Assembly (NCBI GenBank): GCA_013298865.1
Contig: JAAFJL010000025.1
Location: forward strand, 1 to 42,705
From: Cytophagales bacterium
GTDB taxonomy: Bacteria; Bacteroidota; Bacteroidia; Cytophagales; Spirosomataceae
DNA: 42,705 bases
Direction of reading: 5' to 3'
The notes below the pieces were generated by a model. That model ran no database searches and had not been told where the DNA came from. It worked only from the letters and a program-made list of their open reading frames with translations. This document shows positions 1-9,758 of this stretch, piece by piece; within the stretch, counting starts at the first letter, position 1; each line of letters begins with the position of its first letter. A program made the translations under genes and the position numbers.

Positions 1-3000
1 GTTTAGCGTTATTACCAGGGAAAAATGAAGTTGTAGAAACTGTTTTTGATCCAGTAAATGCTTTCCGTGCAGGTGGTGTTCGTTGGTTTGATAATACAAC
101 TGGTGAATCACCGAGAGGGTACGAAATTTTTGGTCAAGATGCTGGTGGACAAGGAGTTACTTTCGGGAAAGCCAATGGTTTAGGAGATTTAGAATTACTC
201 TGTGCGGTACAACCAATCGAGGTTGGGAATCGTATTTGGAATGATTTAGATAGAGACGGAATACAAGATGCAGGCGAACCAGCTTTAGCGAATGTAGTGG
301 TTGAATTGTGGAAAAACGGAGTAAAAGTTTCGGGTACAACCACGTCTTCAACAGGGGAATATTATTTCACTGATTTATTACCAAATATGAATTATGAAAT
401 TCGTATTTTAAATGTGAATGGAGTTTCAAAACAAAATAATTTATTAGGTCTTGAGCCTACTCCGGCAAATGCAAGTGCCAACGGATTTGATAACGTAGAT
501 TCAGATGCAAGTGTTACAGGCTCAAATACTTACGCTGCGATTGCTTTCACAACTGGAAATTACGGAGAAAATAATCACACTTTAGATGCAGGTTTTACTT
601 GTATTAAACCAGTTGCAAATCCTTCTACTACTGCTGTAAAGGTCTGTGAACCAGCAACAACCGTTGACTTGACAGACGCCGCAACTGGTACAGAACCTCA
701 GACTTGGTCGGTACTTGCTACTGGTAATCCATCAACTTCTCAGATTACTTCTTCAACGGGTGTTGTTACGGGTATGACAGGAATAGGGGTTTATAAATAC
801 GTTTTAACTTCAACTTTAACAGGCTGTAAAGACACAATTTCAGTAACAAGAAACGCTCAGCCAAATGCAGGAGCAGACCAAAAGGTTTGTACTCCTACGC
901 AAACAGCACAATTAGTGGCGGCTTCTACGGGAGAAATTTGGTCAGCACAAGCAGGAAATCCATCGAATGCAACGGTAATTAATGCAGGAAACGTAGCAGG
1001 AATGACATCAATAGGTGGATATTTCTTCATCCTGACTGATGCCAATGCTTGTAAAGATACAGTAGAAGTTTTAAGAGTTGAAAGACCTAATGCAGGTGCA
1101 GACATCACTGTTTGTTCGCCAACGCAAACGGCAACTTTAACAGCAGCCAATACAATTTTGGGTCAATCATGGGCGGCTTCAAACAGTAATCCTGCTTTGG
1201 CAACTATCAATAATGCAGGAAATGTAGCAGGAATGACCGTTGACGGAGTTTATACATTTGGTTTAACACAAAACGGATGTACTGATTCTGTGAAAATTAC
1301 TCGCCAAACTGGTGGAGTAGTAAACGCTTTAGGAAGTATAGTTTGTGCAGGACAAAATTGGAATTTATCAACTTCAACAATTGCTGCTTCTTACATGTGG
1401 ACGGGTCCAAGTGGATTTACTTCAACACTGAAAAATCCTTCGATAACAAACGCAACTATCAATAATGCAGGAACTTACACATTAGTAGCAAATTTTGCGG
1501 CAGGTTGTACGGCATCTGCAACGGCTACGGTAGTTGTAAATCTAAGTCCAACAGCAACAGCGACTAATAATTCTCCATTCTGTTCGGGGTCAGAATTAAA
1601 ATTGACCGCAACTGGCGGTGGAAATTATGCTTGGGCAGGACCTTCAGGATTTGTGGCAACGACCAGTAATCCTTCAATTCCAAATGCCTCGGCGTCATTT
1701 TCGGGAACTTACTCAGTTTTAGTAACCAATGCCGCAGGGTGTACAGCAACGGCTACAACAGTGGTTGTGATTAATCCAACTCCTGCGGTAAATGCCATAA
1801 GTAATAGCCCAATTTGTACAGGTGCAGAAATTAAATTGACAGCAGCTGGTGGTGGAAGTTATTTGTGGACAGGTCCAGCCAATTTCACAAGTACGGTGTC
1901 AAGTATAACTTTAAATGCTAATCCTGATTTAACCCAAGCAGGAATTTATACAGTAAAAGTGACGAACCAATCTGGTTGTACTGCAATGGCAACAACCAGC
2001 GTAGTTGTAGAGAAATGTTTGAAATTAGGAGATTTGGTATGGAATGATGCCAATAATAATGGTAAAAAAGATGTGGCAGAAGTTGGCATTCCTACTGTAA
2101 CAGTTAATTTATACAAAGATGCCAATGCTGACGGTATTCCAGATGGAGCATCAGTAGCAACAACCACTACGGATGCCAACGGAAAGTACTTGTTTATAAA
2201 CTTAGACCCAGACAAATACATCGTAGAAATTGTAGCTCCAACAGGATATAAATCATCGACAGGTACAAATGGAGCAGCAACTGGACCAAATGAAGGACCA
2301 GCGACCCCAGGCGACAACGATGTCAATGATGACGACAATGGAACGGGTAGTCCAATAAGAAGTAAAACCATCACGTTGACCAACTTCGGAGAATCAATCA
2401 TAGACGGTGATGCCGACAATAATTCAAACCTAACAGTTGATTTTGGTTTGTTCATTCCTGCAAGTTTAGGAAGCACAGTTTGGAACGATACCAACAACGA
2501 CGGTATCAAAGACCCAACTGAAAATGGAATTGATAATGTAACTGTCAAATTATTGGACGGAGCAGGCAATGTTGTAGCAACTACTCAGACAAATCCAAGT
2601 GGAGTTTATAGTTTTGATAATTTGATTCCAGGCACTTATGTAGTAGAATTCGTAAAATCAACGCTACCAGCAGGTTTTGAATTCTCTCAAAAAGACCAAG
2701 GTGGCAACGACACAAAAGATAGTGATGTCGACCCAACAACTGGGAAAACAGACCCAATAACGTTAACAGTAGGACAACAAAAAACGGATGTATTTGCAGG
2801 TGCAAGTCTCGTTTGTACGAAACCAGTTGTGCAAGTAACAGCAACAAGTCCAAGATGTGAAGGTTCAAATGTTCAACTAACAGTTTCGGGCGGAGGTTCA
2901 TATTTGTGGACAGGTCCTGCAGGCTTTACTTCAACAGTGAGTAATCCTTCGTTTCCTTTAGCAAGTGTTTCAAATTCAGGAACTTATACGGTAACTGTAA

Positions 3001-6000
3001 CTTCTTCAGGCACTTGTATCGCAACAGCACAGGCAACAATTGCAGTAATTATCAACGCAGTTCCGACGGTAACAGCAGTAGGTTCAACAGTTTGTTCTGG
3101 AGGAAATATTCAACTAACAGCAACTTCAAGTGGCTCAATTCTTTACGCATGGACAGGACCAGGTGCTTTTGCCAGCACACTTTCTAATCCTCAGATTGCC
3201 AACGCAACAGTAAGTAATTCAGGAGTTTATACGGTAAAAGTTACCAATCCAAACGGATGTACAGCCAACGCAACGGCACAAGTAACAGTCGGAGCATCGC
3301 TTTCGGTAACGGCAACAAGTAATAGTCCAGTTTGTGTAGGGAAAGATTTAACCCTAAGTTCAAACGGAGGTGCAGGAGCAACTTACGCTTGGACTGGTCC
3401 AAATAACTTTGTATCAACCGCCGCAGCCGTAACAATTTCCCAAGCACAAGTAAATGCCACTGGTATTTATTCAGTAAAAGTTACCAACACAGACGGATGC
3501 ACAGGCACAGCAACAACCGCAGTAATTGTAAATCCAGTACCAACAACTGCCCCTGTAAGTGCGGAAGTTTGTCAGGGAGGAAATGTAACAATAACAATGA
3601 TTGGTGGAGTCGGATATTCATGGACAGGTCCAAATAATTTCACGGCAACAACATCAGAAGTAACCCTCACGAATGTAACGCCAGCTAATGCAGGGGCTTA
3701 CACGGTAGTAGTTTCAAATGTAAATCAGTGTACATCAACCGCTTTAGCAAATGTGATTGTAAACCCAAGTCCAACGGTTAGTGCAACAGGAGCAACAGTT
3801 TGCACAGGCGGAACACTTCAGCTTTCAGCATCAAGTGTAGCAGGAGCAACGTACGCTTGGGTAGGACCTAACAATTTTACAAGTACAGCTAAAAGTCCAA
3901 CGATTGCCAACGCAACTATCTCTAATGCAGGAACTTACGGGTTAATAGTAACAGATTTGAAAGGTTGTAAAGCTACGGCAACGGCAGCAGTAACAGTCGG
4001 GGCATCGCTTTCGGTAACGGCAACAAGTAATAGTCCAGTTTGTGTAGGGAAAGATTTAACCCTAAGTTCAAACGGAGGTGCAGGAGCAACTTACGCTTGG
4101 ACTGGTCCAAATAACTTTGTATCAACTGCCGCAAACGTAACAATTTCCCAAGCACAAGTAAATGCCACTGGTGTTTATTCAGTAAAAGTTACCAACACAG
4201 ACGGATGTACAGGAACAGCGACCACAGCAGTAATTGTAAATCCAGTACCAACAACTGCCCCTGTAAGTGCGGAAGTTTGTCAGGGAGGAAATGTAACAAT
4301 AACGATGATTGGTGGAGTCGGATATTCATGGACAGGTCCAAATAATTTCACGGCAACAACATCGGAAGTAACCCTCACGAATGTAACGCCAGCTAATGCA
4401 GGAGCTTACACAGTGGTAGTTTCAAATGTAAATCAGTGTACATCAACGGCTTTGGCAAATGTGATTGTAAACCCAAGTCCAACGGTTAGTGCAACAGGAG
4501 CAACAGTTTGCACAGGCGGAACATTGCAACTAACAGCATCAAGTGTAGCAGGAGCAACGTACGCTTGGGTAGGACCAAACAGTTTCACAAGTACAGCTAA
4601 AAGTCCAACGATTGCCAATGCAACTATCTCTAATGCAGGAACTTACGGGTTAATAGTAACAGATTTGAAAGGTTGTAAAGCTACGGCAACGGCAGCAGTA
4701 ACAGTCGGGGCATCGCTTTCGGTAACGGCAACAAGTAATAGTCCAGTTTGTGTAGGGAAAGATTTAACCCTAAGTTCAAACGGAGGTGCAGGAGCAACTT
4801 ACGCTTGGACTGGTCCAAATAACTTTGTATCAACTGCCGCAAACGTAACAATTTCCCAAGCACAAGTAAATGCCAATGGTGTTTATTCAGTAAAAGTTAC
4901 CAACACAGACGGATGCACAGGCACAGCAACAACAGCAGTAATTGTGAGTCCAGCACCAACAACTGCTCCAGTGAGTGCGGAGGTTTGTCAGGGAGGAAAT
5001 GTAACAATAACGTTTACGGGTGGAGTCGGATATTCATGGACAGGTCCAAATAATTTCACGGCAACAACATCAGAAGTAACGCTCACGAATGTAACACCAG
5101 CGAATGCAGGGGCTTACACGGTAGTAGTTTCAAATGTAAATCAGTGTACATCAACCGCTTTAGCAAATGTGATTGTAAACCCAAGTCCAACGGTTAGTGC
5201 AACAGGAGCAGTAGCTTGTACAGGTGGAAAACTCCAATTGACAGCATCCAGTGTAGCAGGAGCAACGTACGCTTGGGTAGGACCCAACAATTTTACAAGT
5301 ACAGCTAAAAGCCCACTAATTACAAACGCAACAGTTTTAAATTCAGGAACTTACGGAGTATTAGTAACAGATTTGAAAGGTTGCAAAGCTACCGCAAACG
5401 CAACGGCATCTGTAACCCCAAAATTGAATGGGGGCAACGATGTAACAATCTGTGACCCAATTACAAGTGCAAAAATCACGGTGGTAGCAGGAGCAACTTG
5501 GACACCAGAAGCGACTAATCCTAAACCTTTAACCATCAACCAAGCTACGGGAGACGTTACAGGAATGACAGTAAATGGAATTTATGTCTTGTATCTTTCA
5601 AATGGTGATTGTAGCGACACAATTAGTATTTTCAGAAATCAGAAATTAGATGCAGGTGGCGACCAAGTGTTATGTTCTCCGAAATCGACAACAAAATTAT
5701 TAGCCACAACAACTGGACAAACCTGGTCATCGCCAACAGTACCAGCAGGAGCAACTGTTTTGATTGATGCTCAGGGAAATGTAACAGGAATGTCGGTTGA
5801 TGGAATTTATAAATTTGTTTTAACACAAAACGGAAATCCATCATGTACAGATACCGTAATGGTAACACGTGCAGCCGCACCAAACGCAGGAACAGACCAG
5901 ACAGGAAATTCGGGAATATGCGAGGCTATCCAAATTGCCAAATTGCAAGCTGCAACAGCTACCCAAACGTGGACAGTTGCTGCAACTGGAAATCCAGCAG

Positions 6001-7154
6001 TAGCTACGATTGACCAGAATGGAAATGTAGCTAAAATGACTGTAAACGGGGTTTATGTCTTTATTTTGAAACAAGGAGATTGTGCTGATTCAGTGAAAAT
6101 TGAAAGAAAAGCCAAGCCAGTTGCAGGAGATGATATTAAAATTTGTGAGCCTCTGACAACTGCTAAAGTGAAGGCAACAACAGCAGGACAAACTTGGACA
6201 CCAGCAGCAGGAAATCCAGCAAATGCAACAGTAAATGCCAACGGTGAGATTACAGGTTTAACTGTTAATGGAATTTATCAATTTGTCTTCACAGCAAACG
6301 GTTGTACAGATACATTGAATGTTGAAAGAGTTGGAATACCAAATGCAGGACCTGATTTAGTAGGAAACAAAGCAATTTGTGAGCCTTCGGAATTGGCAAA
6401 ATTACCAACCCCAATTGCAGGTTCAACTTGGTCAGTAGCACCAGGAAATCCTGCAAATGCTACAATAAATGCCACTGGAGAAATTGCTAAAATGACAGTA
6501 AATGGAATTTATACTTTCATATTGAAAAATGCTAATGGTTGCGTTGATTCGGTAAAAGTAGAACGTTCGGCAAGTCCAAAAGCAGGAGCAGATACTACAA
6601 TTTGTGGTGACGTTTCAGTAATAAAATTGAAAAATGCTCCACAAAACCAAGCATGGTCGGCTGCAGCAGGTAATCCAACTTCGGCAACGATAAATCCAGT
6701 AACAGGAGAAGTAATCGGGATGACTACCAATGGTGTTTACAAATTTGTCCTTAACTCGCTTGCAGGATGTACCGATACCTTGAAAGTTGAAAGATTACCT
6801 TTACCAATATTTGATGCCGCAACCGAACAAGCAAGTTGTACAGGTTCAACTCCTGCTGACGATGCCAAATTAGTATTGACCAATTTCGGAACAGGCAATA
6901 GATATGATTATTCAGAAGGCATAACTTATTCAGGAACAAAGACTTATGCAACCGCAACGGCAATCCCAGCAACTGGAATTATTGCCAATAACTTAGTAAA
7001 CCCGACAGCAGCAAAGACTTATACAGTAAGAGTATTTAATGCTAATGGTTGTTATTTAGACAAAACAGTAATCTTGAATCCAAGAATTTGTGAGTGTAAA
7101 CCAGACGTTTGTGCGCCTTATGTAGCCTTGAAAACGAAAAGTGGCAAGCCATAA
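1..7154 (+). CDS. Giant surface adhesin-like protein, SdrD-B and Ig-like repeats (5' partial)
   Basis: The frame is open from base 3 with no start in the window, so the N-terminus lies upstream; about 2383 residues are visible. SdrD-B-like domains (VGNRIWND, LGDLVWND, LGSTVWND starts, each with a G.Y.F..L.PG.Y pattern) lie near bases 214-600, 2020-2450 and 2455-2810. Between and after them are about 14 Ig/PKD-like modules of roughly 77-80 residues with a Y.WTGP core and paired cysteines (about 1311-2015 and 2815-5410), and nine modules of roughly 62-80 residues with AG.D, C.P, W, GM..NG.Y and C.D.(V/L).V.R (three at about 610-1310, six at 5425-6800). The Cys-rich tail ends in CECKPDVCAPY. I see neither a type A nor a type B T9SS C-terminal domain, so the export and anchoring route is unclear. 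The protein is probably an extracellular adhesin or matrix component; the substrate is unknown. Confidence 0.85.
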   Translation, partial: LALLPGKNEVVETVFDPVNAFRAGGVRWFDNTTGESPRGYEIFGQDAGGQGVTFGKANGLGDLELLCAVQPIEVGNRIWNDLDRDGIQDAGEPALANVVVELWKNGVKVSGTTTSSTGEYYFTDLLPNMNYEIRILNVNGVSKQNNLLGLEPTPANASANGFDNVDSDASVTGSNTYAAIAFTTGNYGENNHTLDAGFTCIKPVANPSTTAVKVCEPATTVDLTDAATGTEPQTWSVLATGNPSTSQITSSTGVVTGMTGIGVYKYVLTSTLTGCKDTISVTRNAQPNAGADQKVCTPTQTAQLVAASTGEIWSAQAGNPSNATVINAGNVAGMTSIGGYFFILTDANACKDTVEVLRVERPNAGADITVCSPTQTATLTAANTILGQSWAASNSNPALATINNAGNVAGMTVDGVYTFGLTQNGCTDSVKITRQTGGVVNALGSIVCAGQNWNLSTSTIAASYMWTGPSGFTSTLKNPSITNATINNAGTYTLVANFAAGCTASATATVVVNLSPTATATNNSPFCSGSELKLTATGGGNYAWAGPSGFVATTSNPSIPNASASFSGTYSVLVTNAAGCTATATTVVVINPTPAVNAISNSPICTGAEIKLTAAGGGSYLWTGPANFTSTVSSITLNANPDLTQAGIYTVKVTNQSGCTAMATTSVVVEKCLKLGDLVWNDANNNGKKDVAEVGIPTVTVNLYKDANADGIPDGASVATTTTDANGKYLFINLDPDKYIVEIVAPTGYKSSTGTNGAATGPNEGPATPGDNDVNDDDNGTGSPIRSKTITLTNFGESIIDGDADNNSNLTVDFGLFIPASLGSTVWNDTNNDGIKDPTENGIDNVTVKLLDGAGNVVATTQTNPSGVYSFDNLIPGTYVVEFVKSTLPAGFEFSQKDQGGNDTKDSDVDPTTGKTDPITLTVGQQKTDVFAGASLVCTKPVVQVTATSPRCEGSNVQLTVSGGGSYLWTGPAGFTSTVSNPSFPLASVSNSGTYTVTVTSSGTCIATAQATIAVIINAVPTVTAVGSTVCSGGNIQLTATSSGSILYAWTGPGAFASTLSNPQIANATVSNSGVYTVKVTNPNGCTANATAQVTVGASLSVTATSNSPVCVGKDLTLSSNGGAGATYAWTGPNNFVSTAAAVTISQAQVNATGIYSVKVTNTDGCTGTATTAVIVNPVPTTAPVSAEVCQGGNVTITMIGGVGYSWTGPNNFTATTSEVTLTNVTPANAGAYTVVVSNVNQCTSTALANVIVNPSPTVSATGATVCTGGTLQLSASSVAGATYAWVGPNNFTSTAKSPTIANATISNAGTYGLIVTDLKGCKATATAAVTVGASLSVTATSNSPVCVGKDLTLSSNGGAGATYAWTGPNNFVSTAANVTISQAQVNATGVYSVKVTNTDGCTGTATTAVIVNPVPTTAPVSAEVCQGGNVTITMIGGVGYSWTGPNNFTATTSEVTLTNVTPANAGAYTVVVSNVNQCTSTALANVIVNPSPTVSATGATVCTGGTLQLTASSVAGATYAWVGPNSFTSTAKSPTIANATISNAGTYGLIVTDLKGCKATATAAVTVGASLSVTATSNSPVCVGKDLTLSSNGGAGATYAWTGPNNFVSTAANVTISQAQVNANGVYSVKVTNTDGCTGTATTAVIVSPAPTTAPVSAEVCQGGNVTITFTGGVGYSWTGPNNFTATTSEVTLTNVTPANAGAYTVVVSNVNQCTSTALANVIVNPSPTVSATGAVACTGGKLQLTASSVAGATYAWVGPNNFTSTAKSPLITNATVLNSGTYGVLVTDLKGCKATANATASVTPKLNGGNDVTICDPITSAKITVVAGATWTPEATNPKPLTINQATGDVTGMTVNGIYVLYLSNGDCSDTISIFRNQKLDAGGDQVLCSPKSTTKLLATTTGQTWSSPTVPAGATVLIDAQGNVTGMSVDGIYKFVLTQNGNPSCTDTVMVTRAAAPNAGTDQTGNSGICEAIQIAKLQAATATQTWTVAATGNPAVATIDQNGNVAKMTVNGVYVFILKQGDCADSVKIERKAKPVAGDDIKICEPLTTAKVKATTAGQTWTPAAGNPANATVNANGEITGLTVNGIYQFVFTANGCTDTLNVERVGIPNAGPDLVGNKAICEPSELAKLPTPIAGSTWSVAPGNPANATINATGEIAKMTVNGIYTFILKNANGCVDSVKVERSASPKAGADTTICGDVSVIKLKNAPQNQAWSAAAGNPTSATINPVTGEVIGMTTNGVYKFVLNSLAGCTDTLKVERLPLPIFDAATEQASCTGSTPADDAKLVLTNFGTGNRYDYSEGITYSGTKTYATATAIPATGIIANNLVNPTAAKTYTVRVFNANGCYLDKTVILNPRICECKPDVCAPYVALKTKSGKP
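3282..5411 (+). repeat. Three tandem 708-bp coding repeats
   Basis: Units begin at 3282, 3990 and 4698 (each at GTAACAGTCGG); the spacing is exactly 708 bp, or 236 codons. The third ends near 5411 with about 6 extra bases. Each unit encodes three Ig-like modules (about 79, 77 and 80 residues). Long stretches are identical at the DNA level, including synonymous sites, so the copies are recent or kept alike by gene conversion. The number of copies could change by recombination without breaking the frame. Confidence 0.93.
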
Positions 7155-7190
7155 AAATATTTAAAGTACAAAGTAAGGAATAGAGTGCGG

Positions 7191-7223
7191 AAAGCTCACT
7201 GGCATTGCTGGTGAGCTTTTTTT
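7191..7223 (+). terminator. Intrinsic terminator after the giant surface protein gene
   Basis: A perfect 9-bp stem (AAAGCTCAC at 7191-7199 with GTGAGCTTT at 7211-7219) runs into a T tract, 37 bases after the stop codon. Confidence 0.85.
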
Positions 7224-7475
7224 ATGGTTTTACCTCAAAAAATGACCGAAAAATAACAATTACTTAAAATTAAGCTCTTCTATTTTTTTATTACTTAAAT
7301 TTGACCGTAGTGTTAAGCAATAAATATTTTATAATCGACAATTCTAATTGGATAAGTTTCTGATTTTAAGGCTAATAGCCAAATGCCGATAGCTACTTAT
7401 GAAAACTAATTCTATTTATGATTTATGTAGAAATTCCAGATTTCTCGAAATCTCTAAAACTTTAAGATAATTATT
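7224..7475. other. Intergenic region with a short heptamer run and a palindrome
   Basis: With the terminator, this is a gene-free stretch of 321 bases. It holds four heptamers in phase at 7368-7395 (such as AAGGCTA and ATAGCTA), related to longer arrays elsewhere in the window, and a perfect 7-bp inverted repeat AGATTTCTCGAAATCT at 7438-7453, 22 bases before the M15 peptidase start. The palindrome could be an operator or mRNA hairpin; this is inference. Nothing else is recognised. Confidence 0.5.
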
Positions 7476-7997
7476 ATGCCCAATCATTTACTAAAATCCT
7501 TACACCCTCGGTTCAAAGAAATCATTTTGTCAATTAATGCTGAATTGATTGAGAATGGAATTCATCCAGAAATTGTTGCTGGACTAAGAACACCTCACGA
7601 ACAAGCACGATTATATTCTGTTGGAAGAGGCAATCCCGAAAAACTTTATACGGTCGGAGGGATAACTATCACTACACCAGCACTTTATCAGTATCCAGAA
7701 TGGAATGTTCTTACGGGAAACCAGCCTTTCAAATCGCCCCATAATTGGGGAATAGCTGTTGATTATGCGTGGGTAATTGATGGAGTGTTCACATTCACGG
7801 CTCCGAGAAATGTTTGGAAAAAATTGCATGAAGTTGCCCAAAAATACGGGGCAGAAGATATAACGAGGTCTATCTCGTGGGATAAAAATCATATCCAATG
7901 GAAAGAGTGGACAACCATTAGAAAAAACCTAAATCATTATAAAGAATTATACTTTGAAGGCGGCTACGAAGCCGTTTGGACGGAGTTGGATAGATAA
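7476..7997 (+). CDS. M15 family metallopeptidase (peptidoglycan endopeptidase/carboxypeptidase-like)
   Basis: The 173-residue protein resembles the M15 (VanY/endolysin-like) family of zinc peptidases that cut D-Ala or L-Ala-D-Glu bonds in peptidoglycan. Visible motifs are SPHNWGIAVDYAW, giving the HxxGxxxD zinc ligands His89 and Asp96, and DKNHIQW with the third ligand His139 and Asp136 as a likely catalytic acid. The N-terminal helix and the GLRTPHEQARLY segment are typical of phage-like L-alanyl-D-glutamate peptidases. There is no signal peptide, which suggests a cytoplasmic, phage-derived or holin-dependent enzyme. No phage genes are nearby. It stands alone and is convergent with hisC. Confidence 0.85.
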   Translation: MPNHLLKSLHPRFKEIILSINAELIENGIHPEIVAGLRTPHEQARLYSVGRGNPEKLYTVGGITITTPALYQYPEWNVLTGNQPFKSPHNWGIAVDYAWVIDGVFTFTAPRNVWKKLHEVAQKYGAEDITRSISWDKNHIQWKEWTTIRKNLNHYKELYFEGGYEAVWTELDR

Positions 7998-8001
7998 TAG
8001 T

Positions 8002-8026
8002 AGCCCCCTTCGGGTGGTAGGGGGCT
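8002..8026. terminator. Shared terminator hairpin between the M15 gene and hisC
   Basis: AGCCCCC at 8002-8008 pairs with GGGGGCT at 8020-8026 across an 11-base loop. It lies in the 36-bp gap between convergent genes. The T tract is weak on either side, so it may act mainly as a 3' stabiliser. Confidence 0.6.
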
Positions 8027-8033
8027 TGGCTTA

Positions 8034-9089
8034 TTACTGATATTTTTTCAGCAACTCAATCAACCGCTCATTTTCTTCTTTTGTTCCCACAGAAATTCTT
8101 AGAGAATCATCACAAAGAATCACCTTCGAGCGGTCACGGACAATGAGTTTTTGCTCAATCAAATAATCAAAAGTCTTCTTAGCTTCTTTGAATCTTACTA
8201 ATAAAAAGTTCGCATCAGAAGGAAATATTTTTGTAACTATCGGGAGTTGTTCTAATTCAGCAATTAAAATTTTACGGTTTTGATTTAATGTTTTTACAGA
8301 ATTTTTCACAAAATCAATATTGCCAATATTTTCCAGTAACGCCTTCTGAGTCAGACCATTAATGTTGTAAGGGTACTTGATTTTATTCAGTAATTTTATC
8401 AATGCTTCATTGCCAAATGCCATTCCCAACCGCAAAGAAGCCAAGCCCCAAGCTTTTGAAAATGTCTGCAAAACCATCACATTGGGGAAATGGTCTAATT
8501 CGGGAACAAATGAAGGTTCATCAGAAAAATCATTATAGGCTTCATCAATAATAACGATACCCTGCTGAAAGTTCTTGATGATTTCCAAAATTGCTTTTCT
8601 ATCTATCAAATTCCCAGTCGGATTATTGGGCGAACAGATAAAAATTAGTTTCGTTTTTGAATTAATCGAAGCAATGATTTTTTCTGTATCTAACTGATAA
8701 TCAGACGTTAATGGAATTTTTTGAATTTCAATATTATTCACAGAAGCACTTACTTCGTACATACCGTACGTAGGAGGGAGGATAATAATATTGTCTTCTT
8801 TAGGTTCGCAAGTCAGGCGAATGATTAAATCAATTGGCTCATCTGAACCATTTCCTAAGAAAATCTGAGCAGGGCGACAGCCCTTTATGGGAGCTAATTT
8901 TGTTTTAATTTCAGCTTGATACGGATCAGGATAACGATTCCAATTTTCGGGCGTAGCCGAACCTAAAGGATTTTCGTTGGCATCCAGAAAAATACCTTCT
9001 TTACCAGTATATTCATCACGAGCAGAAGAATAAGGAGCAAGGCTCAGAATGTGCTGACGCACGATGTTTTGTAAATTAAATGAAGTCAA
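8034..9089 (-). CDS. hisC: Histidinol-phosphate aminotransferase HisC
   Basis: This PLP enzyme of fold type I converts imidazole-acetol phosphate and glutamate to histidinol phosphate and 2-oxoglutarate in histidine synthesis. At 351 residues it has the usual length. Motifs: LDANENPLGS (37-44), LGNGSDE (78-84), SPNNPTG (153-159), DEAYNDF with PLP-contacting Asp182 and Tyr185, and FSKAWGLASLRLG with PLP lysine Lys212 and Arg220. It is the last gene of the minus-strand his operon, 4 bases after the Uma2-family gene. hisB and later pathway genes do not follow, so the rest of the pathway is encoded elsewhere. Confidence 0.96.
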   Translation of the reverse strand: MTSFNLQNIVRQHILSLAPYSSARDEYTGKEGIFLDANENPLGSATPENWNRYPDPYQAEIKTKLAPIKGCRPAQIFLGNGSDEPIDLIIRLTCEPKEDNIIILPPTYGMYEVSASVNNIEIQKIPLTSDYQLDTEKIIASINSKTKLIFICSPNNPTGNLIDRKAILEIIKNFQQGIVIIDEAYNDFSDEPSFVPELDHFPNVMVLQTFSKAWGLASLRLGMAFGNEALIKLLNKIKYPYNINGLTQKALLENIGNIDFVKNSVKTLNQNRKILIAELEQLPIVTKIFPSDANFLLVRFKEAKKTFDYLIEQKLIVRDRSKVILCDDSLRISVGTKEENERLIELLKKYQ

Positions 9090-9093
9090 AATA

Positions 9094-9714
9094 TTAAAAT
9101 ATTTTTTTGTAAATATCTCTTAATGAGACTGTTAGGTTATCAATGATTGCTACGTTATCTAACGAATCGTAATCTGTATTTATCCAAACATTGGGTTCAT
9201 TAGTCCTTGTGTAGGTAGAAATCCAAGGTTTATCTTGGGCAATAAAGATAATTTGTTTGATGGTTTCAATGGCTTTATAATTCACTAACTTCTCACTCAT
9301 ATCAAAATCTTGAGTTGATTTTGAAAGAACTTCCACTACAATGTAAGGGTTCAATATTTCAGTAGTAGAGCCTTTTTTTAATTGTATTTCCCCATTTATA
9401 ATAGTCATATCTGGTTGATAATAACTTTTTAGACTTGGAATATGAATGCAAGCACCACTTTCCAGAACTATAAAATCATTTTCAAAAGATTCATAAAATT
9501 TATTCAATATGTAACCAATAATGAAGGATAATCTTGAATGATTTGGAGTAACCTGACCTATAGTTGCAATAATTTCTTCGTTATGATATTCAATTTTCAA
9601 GTCCCACTCATCCGCTAAACTTTCGTATTCCTCCTCTGACGCATGAATTCTAATGAACGGCTCAGTTAATAGCCTTCCACGAATTGATTCAAGTAATTCA
9701 GCCGTTTTTACCAT
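9094..9714 (-). CDS. Uma2 family (DUF820) PD-(D/E)XK-like protein
   Basis: The 206-residue protein matches the Uma2 family, a PD-(D/E)XK nuclease-fold group greatly expanded in cyanobacteria and common in some Bacteroidota; its biological role is not established. Signature elements are YQPDMTII (the PD element), NPYIVVEVLSKST (the P.LVVEVLS.ST element) and DMSEKLVNYKAI, followed by a W/N-rich C-terminal strand region. The nuclease residues appear present. It sits inside the his operon, 44 bases after hisD and only 4 bases before hisC, so it must be co-transcribed with both. Function in histidine synthesis is not implied. Confidence 0.85.
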   Translation of the reverse strand: MVKTAELLESIRGRLLTEPFIRIHASEEEYESLADEWDLKIEYHNEEIIATIGQVTPNHSRLSFIIGYILNKFYESFENDFIVLESGACIHIPSLKSYYQPDMTIINGEIQLKKGSTTEILNPYIVVEVLSKSTQDFDMSEKLVNYKAIETIKQIIFIAQDKPWISTYTRTNEPNVWINTDYDSLDNVAIIDNLTVSLRDIYKKIF

Positions 9715-9758
9715 CTTTTGACTAATTGTTGAAGTTTGATTTATTGAATTGTTATTAA

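Noticed and set aside
1946-2569. 207-codon open frame on the minus strand
   Set aside because: It is antisense to the SdrD-B coding region and its residue make-up mirrors the forward gene. Similar shadows recur opposite each 708-bp repeat.
3282-5411. CRISPR-like regular repeats
   Set aside because: Units are 708 bp, coding and in frame with no spacers; they are protein repeats.
7476-7997. Prophage remnant
   Set aside because: The M15 peptidase looks phage-like, but no other phage gene, integrase or attachment site is near.
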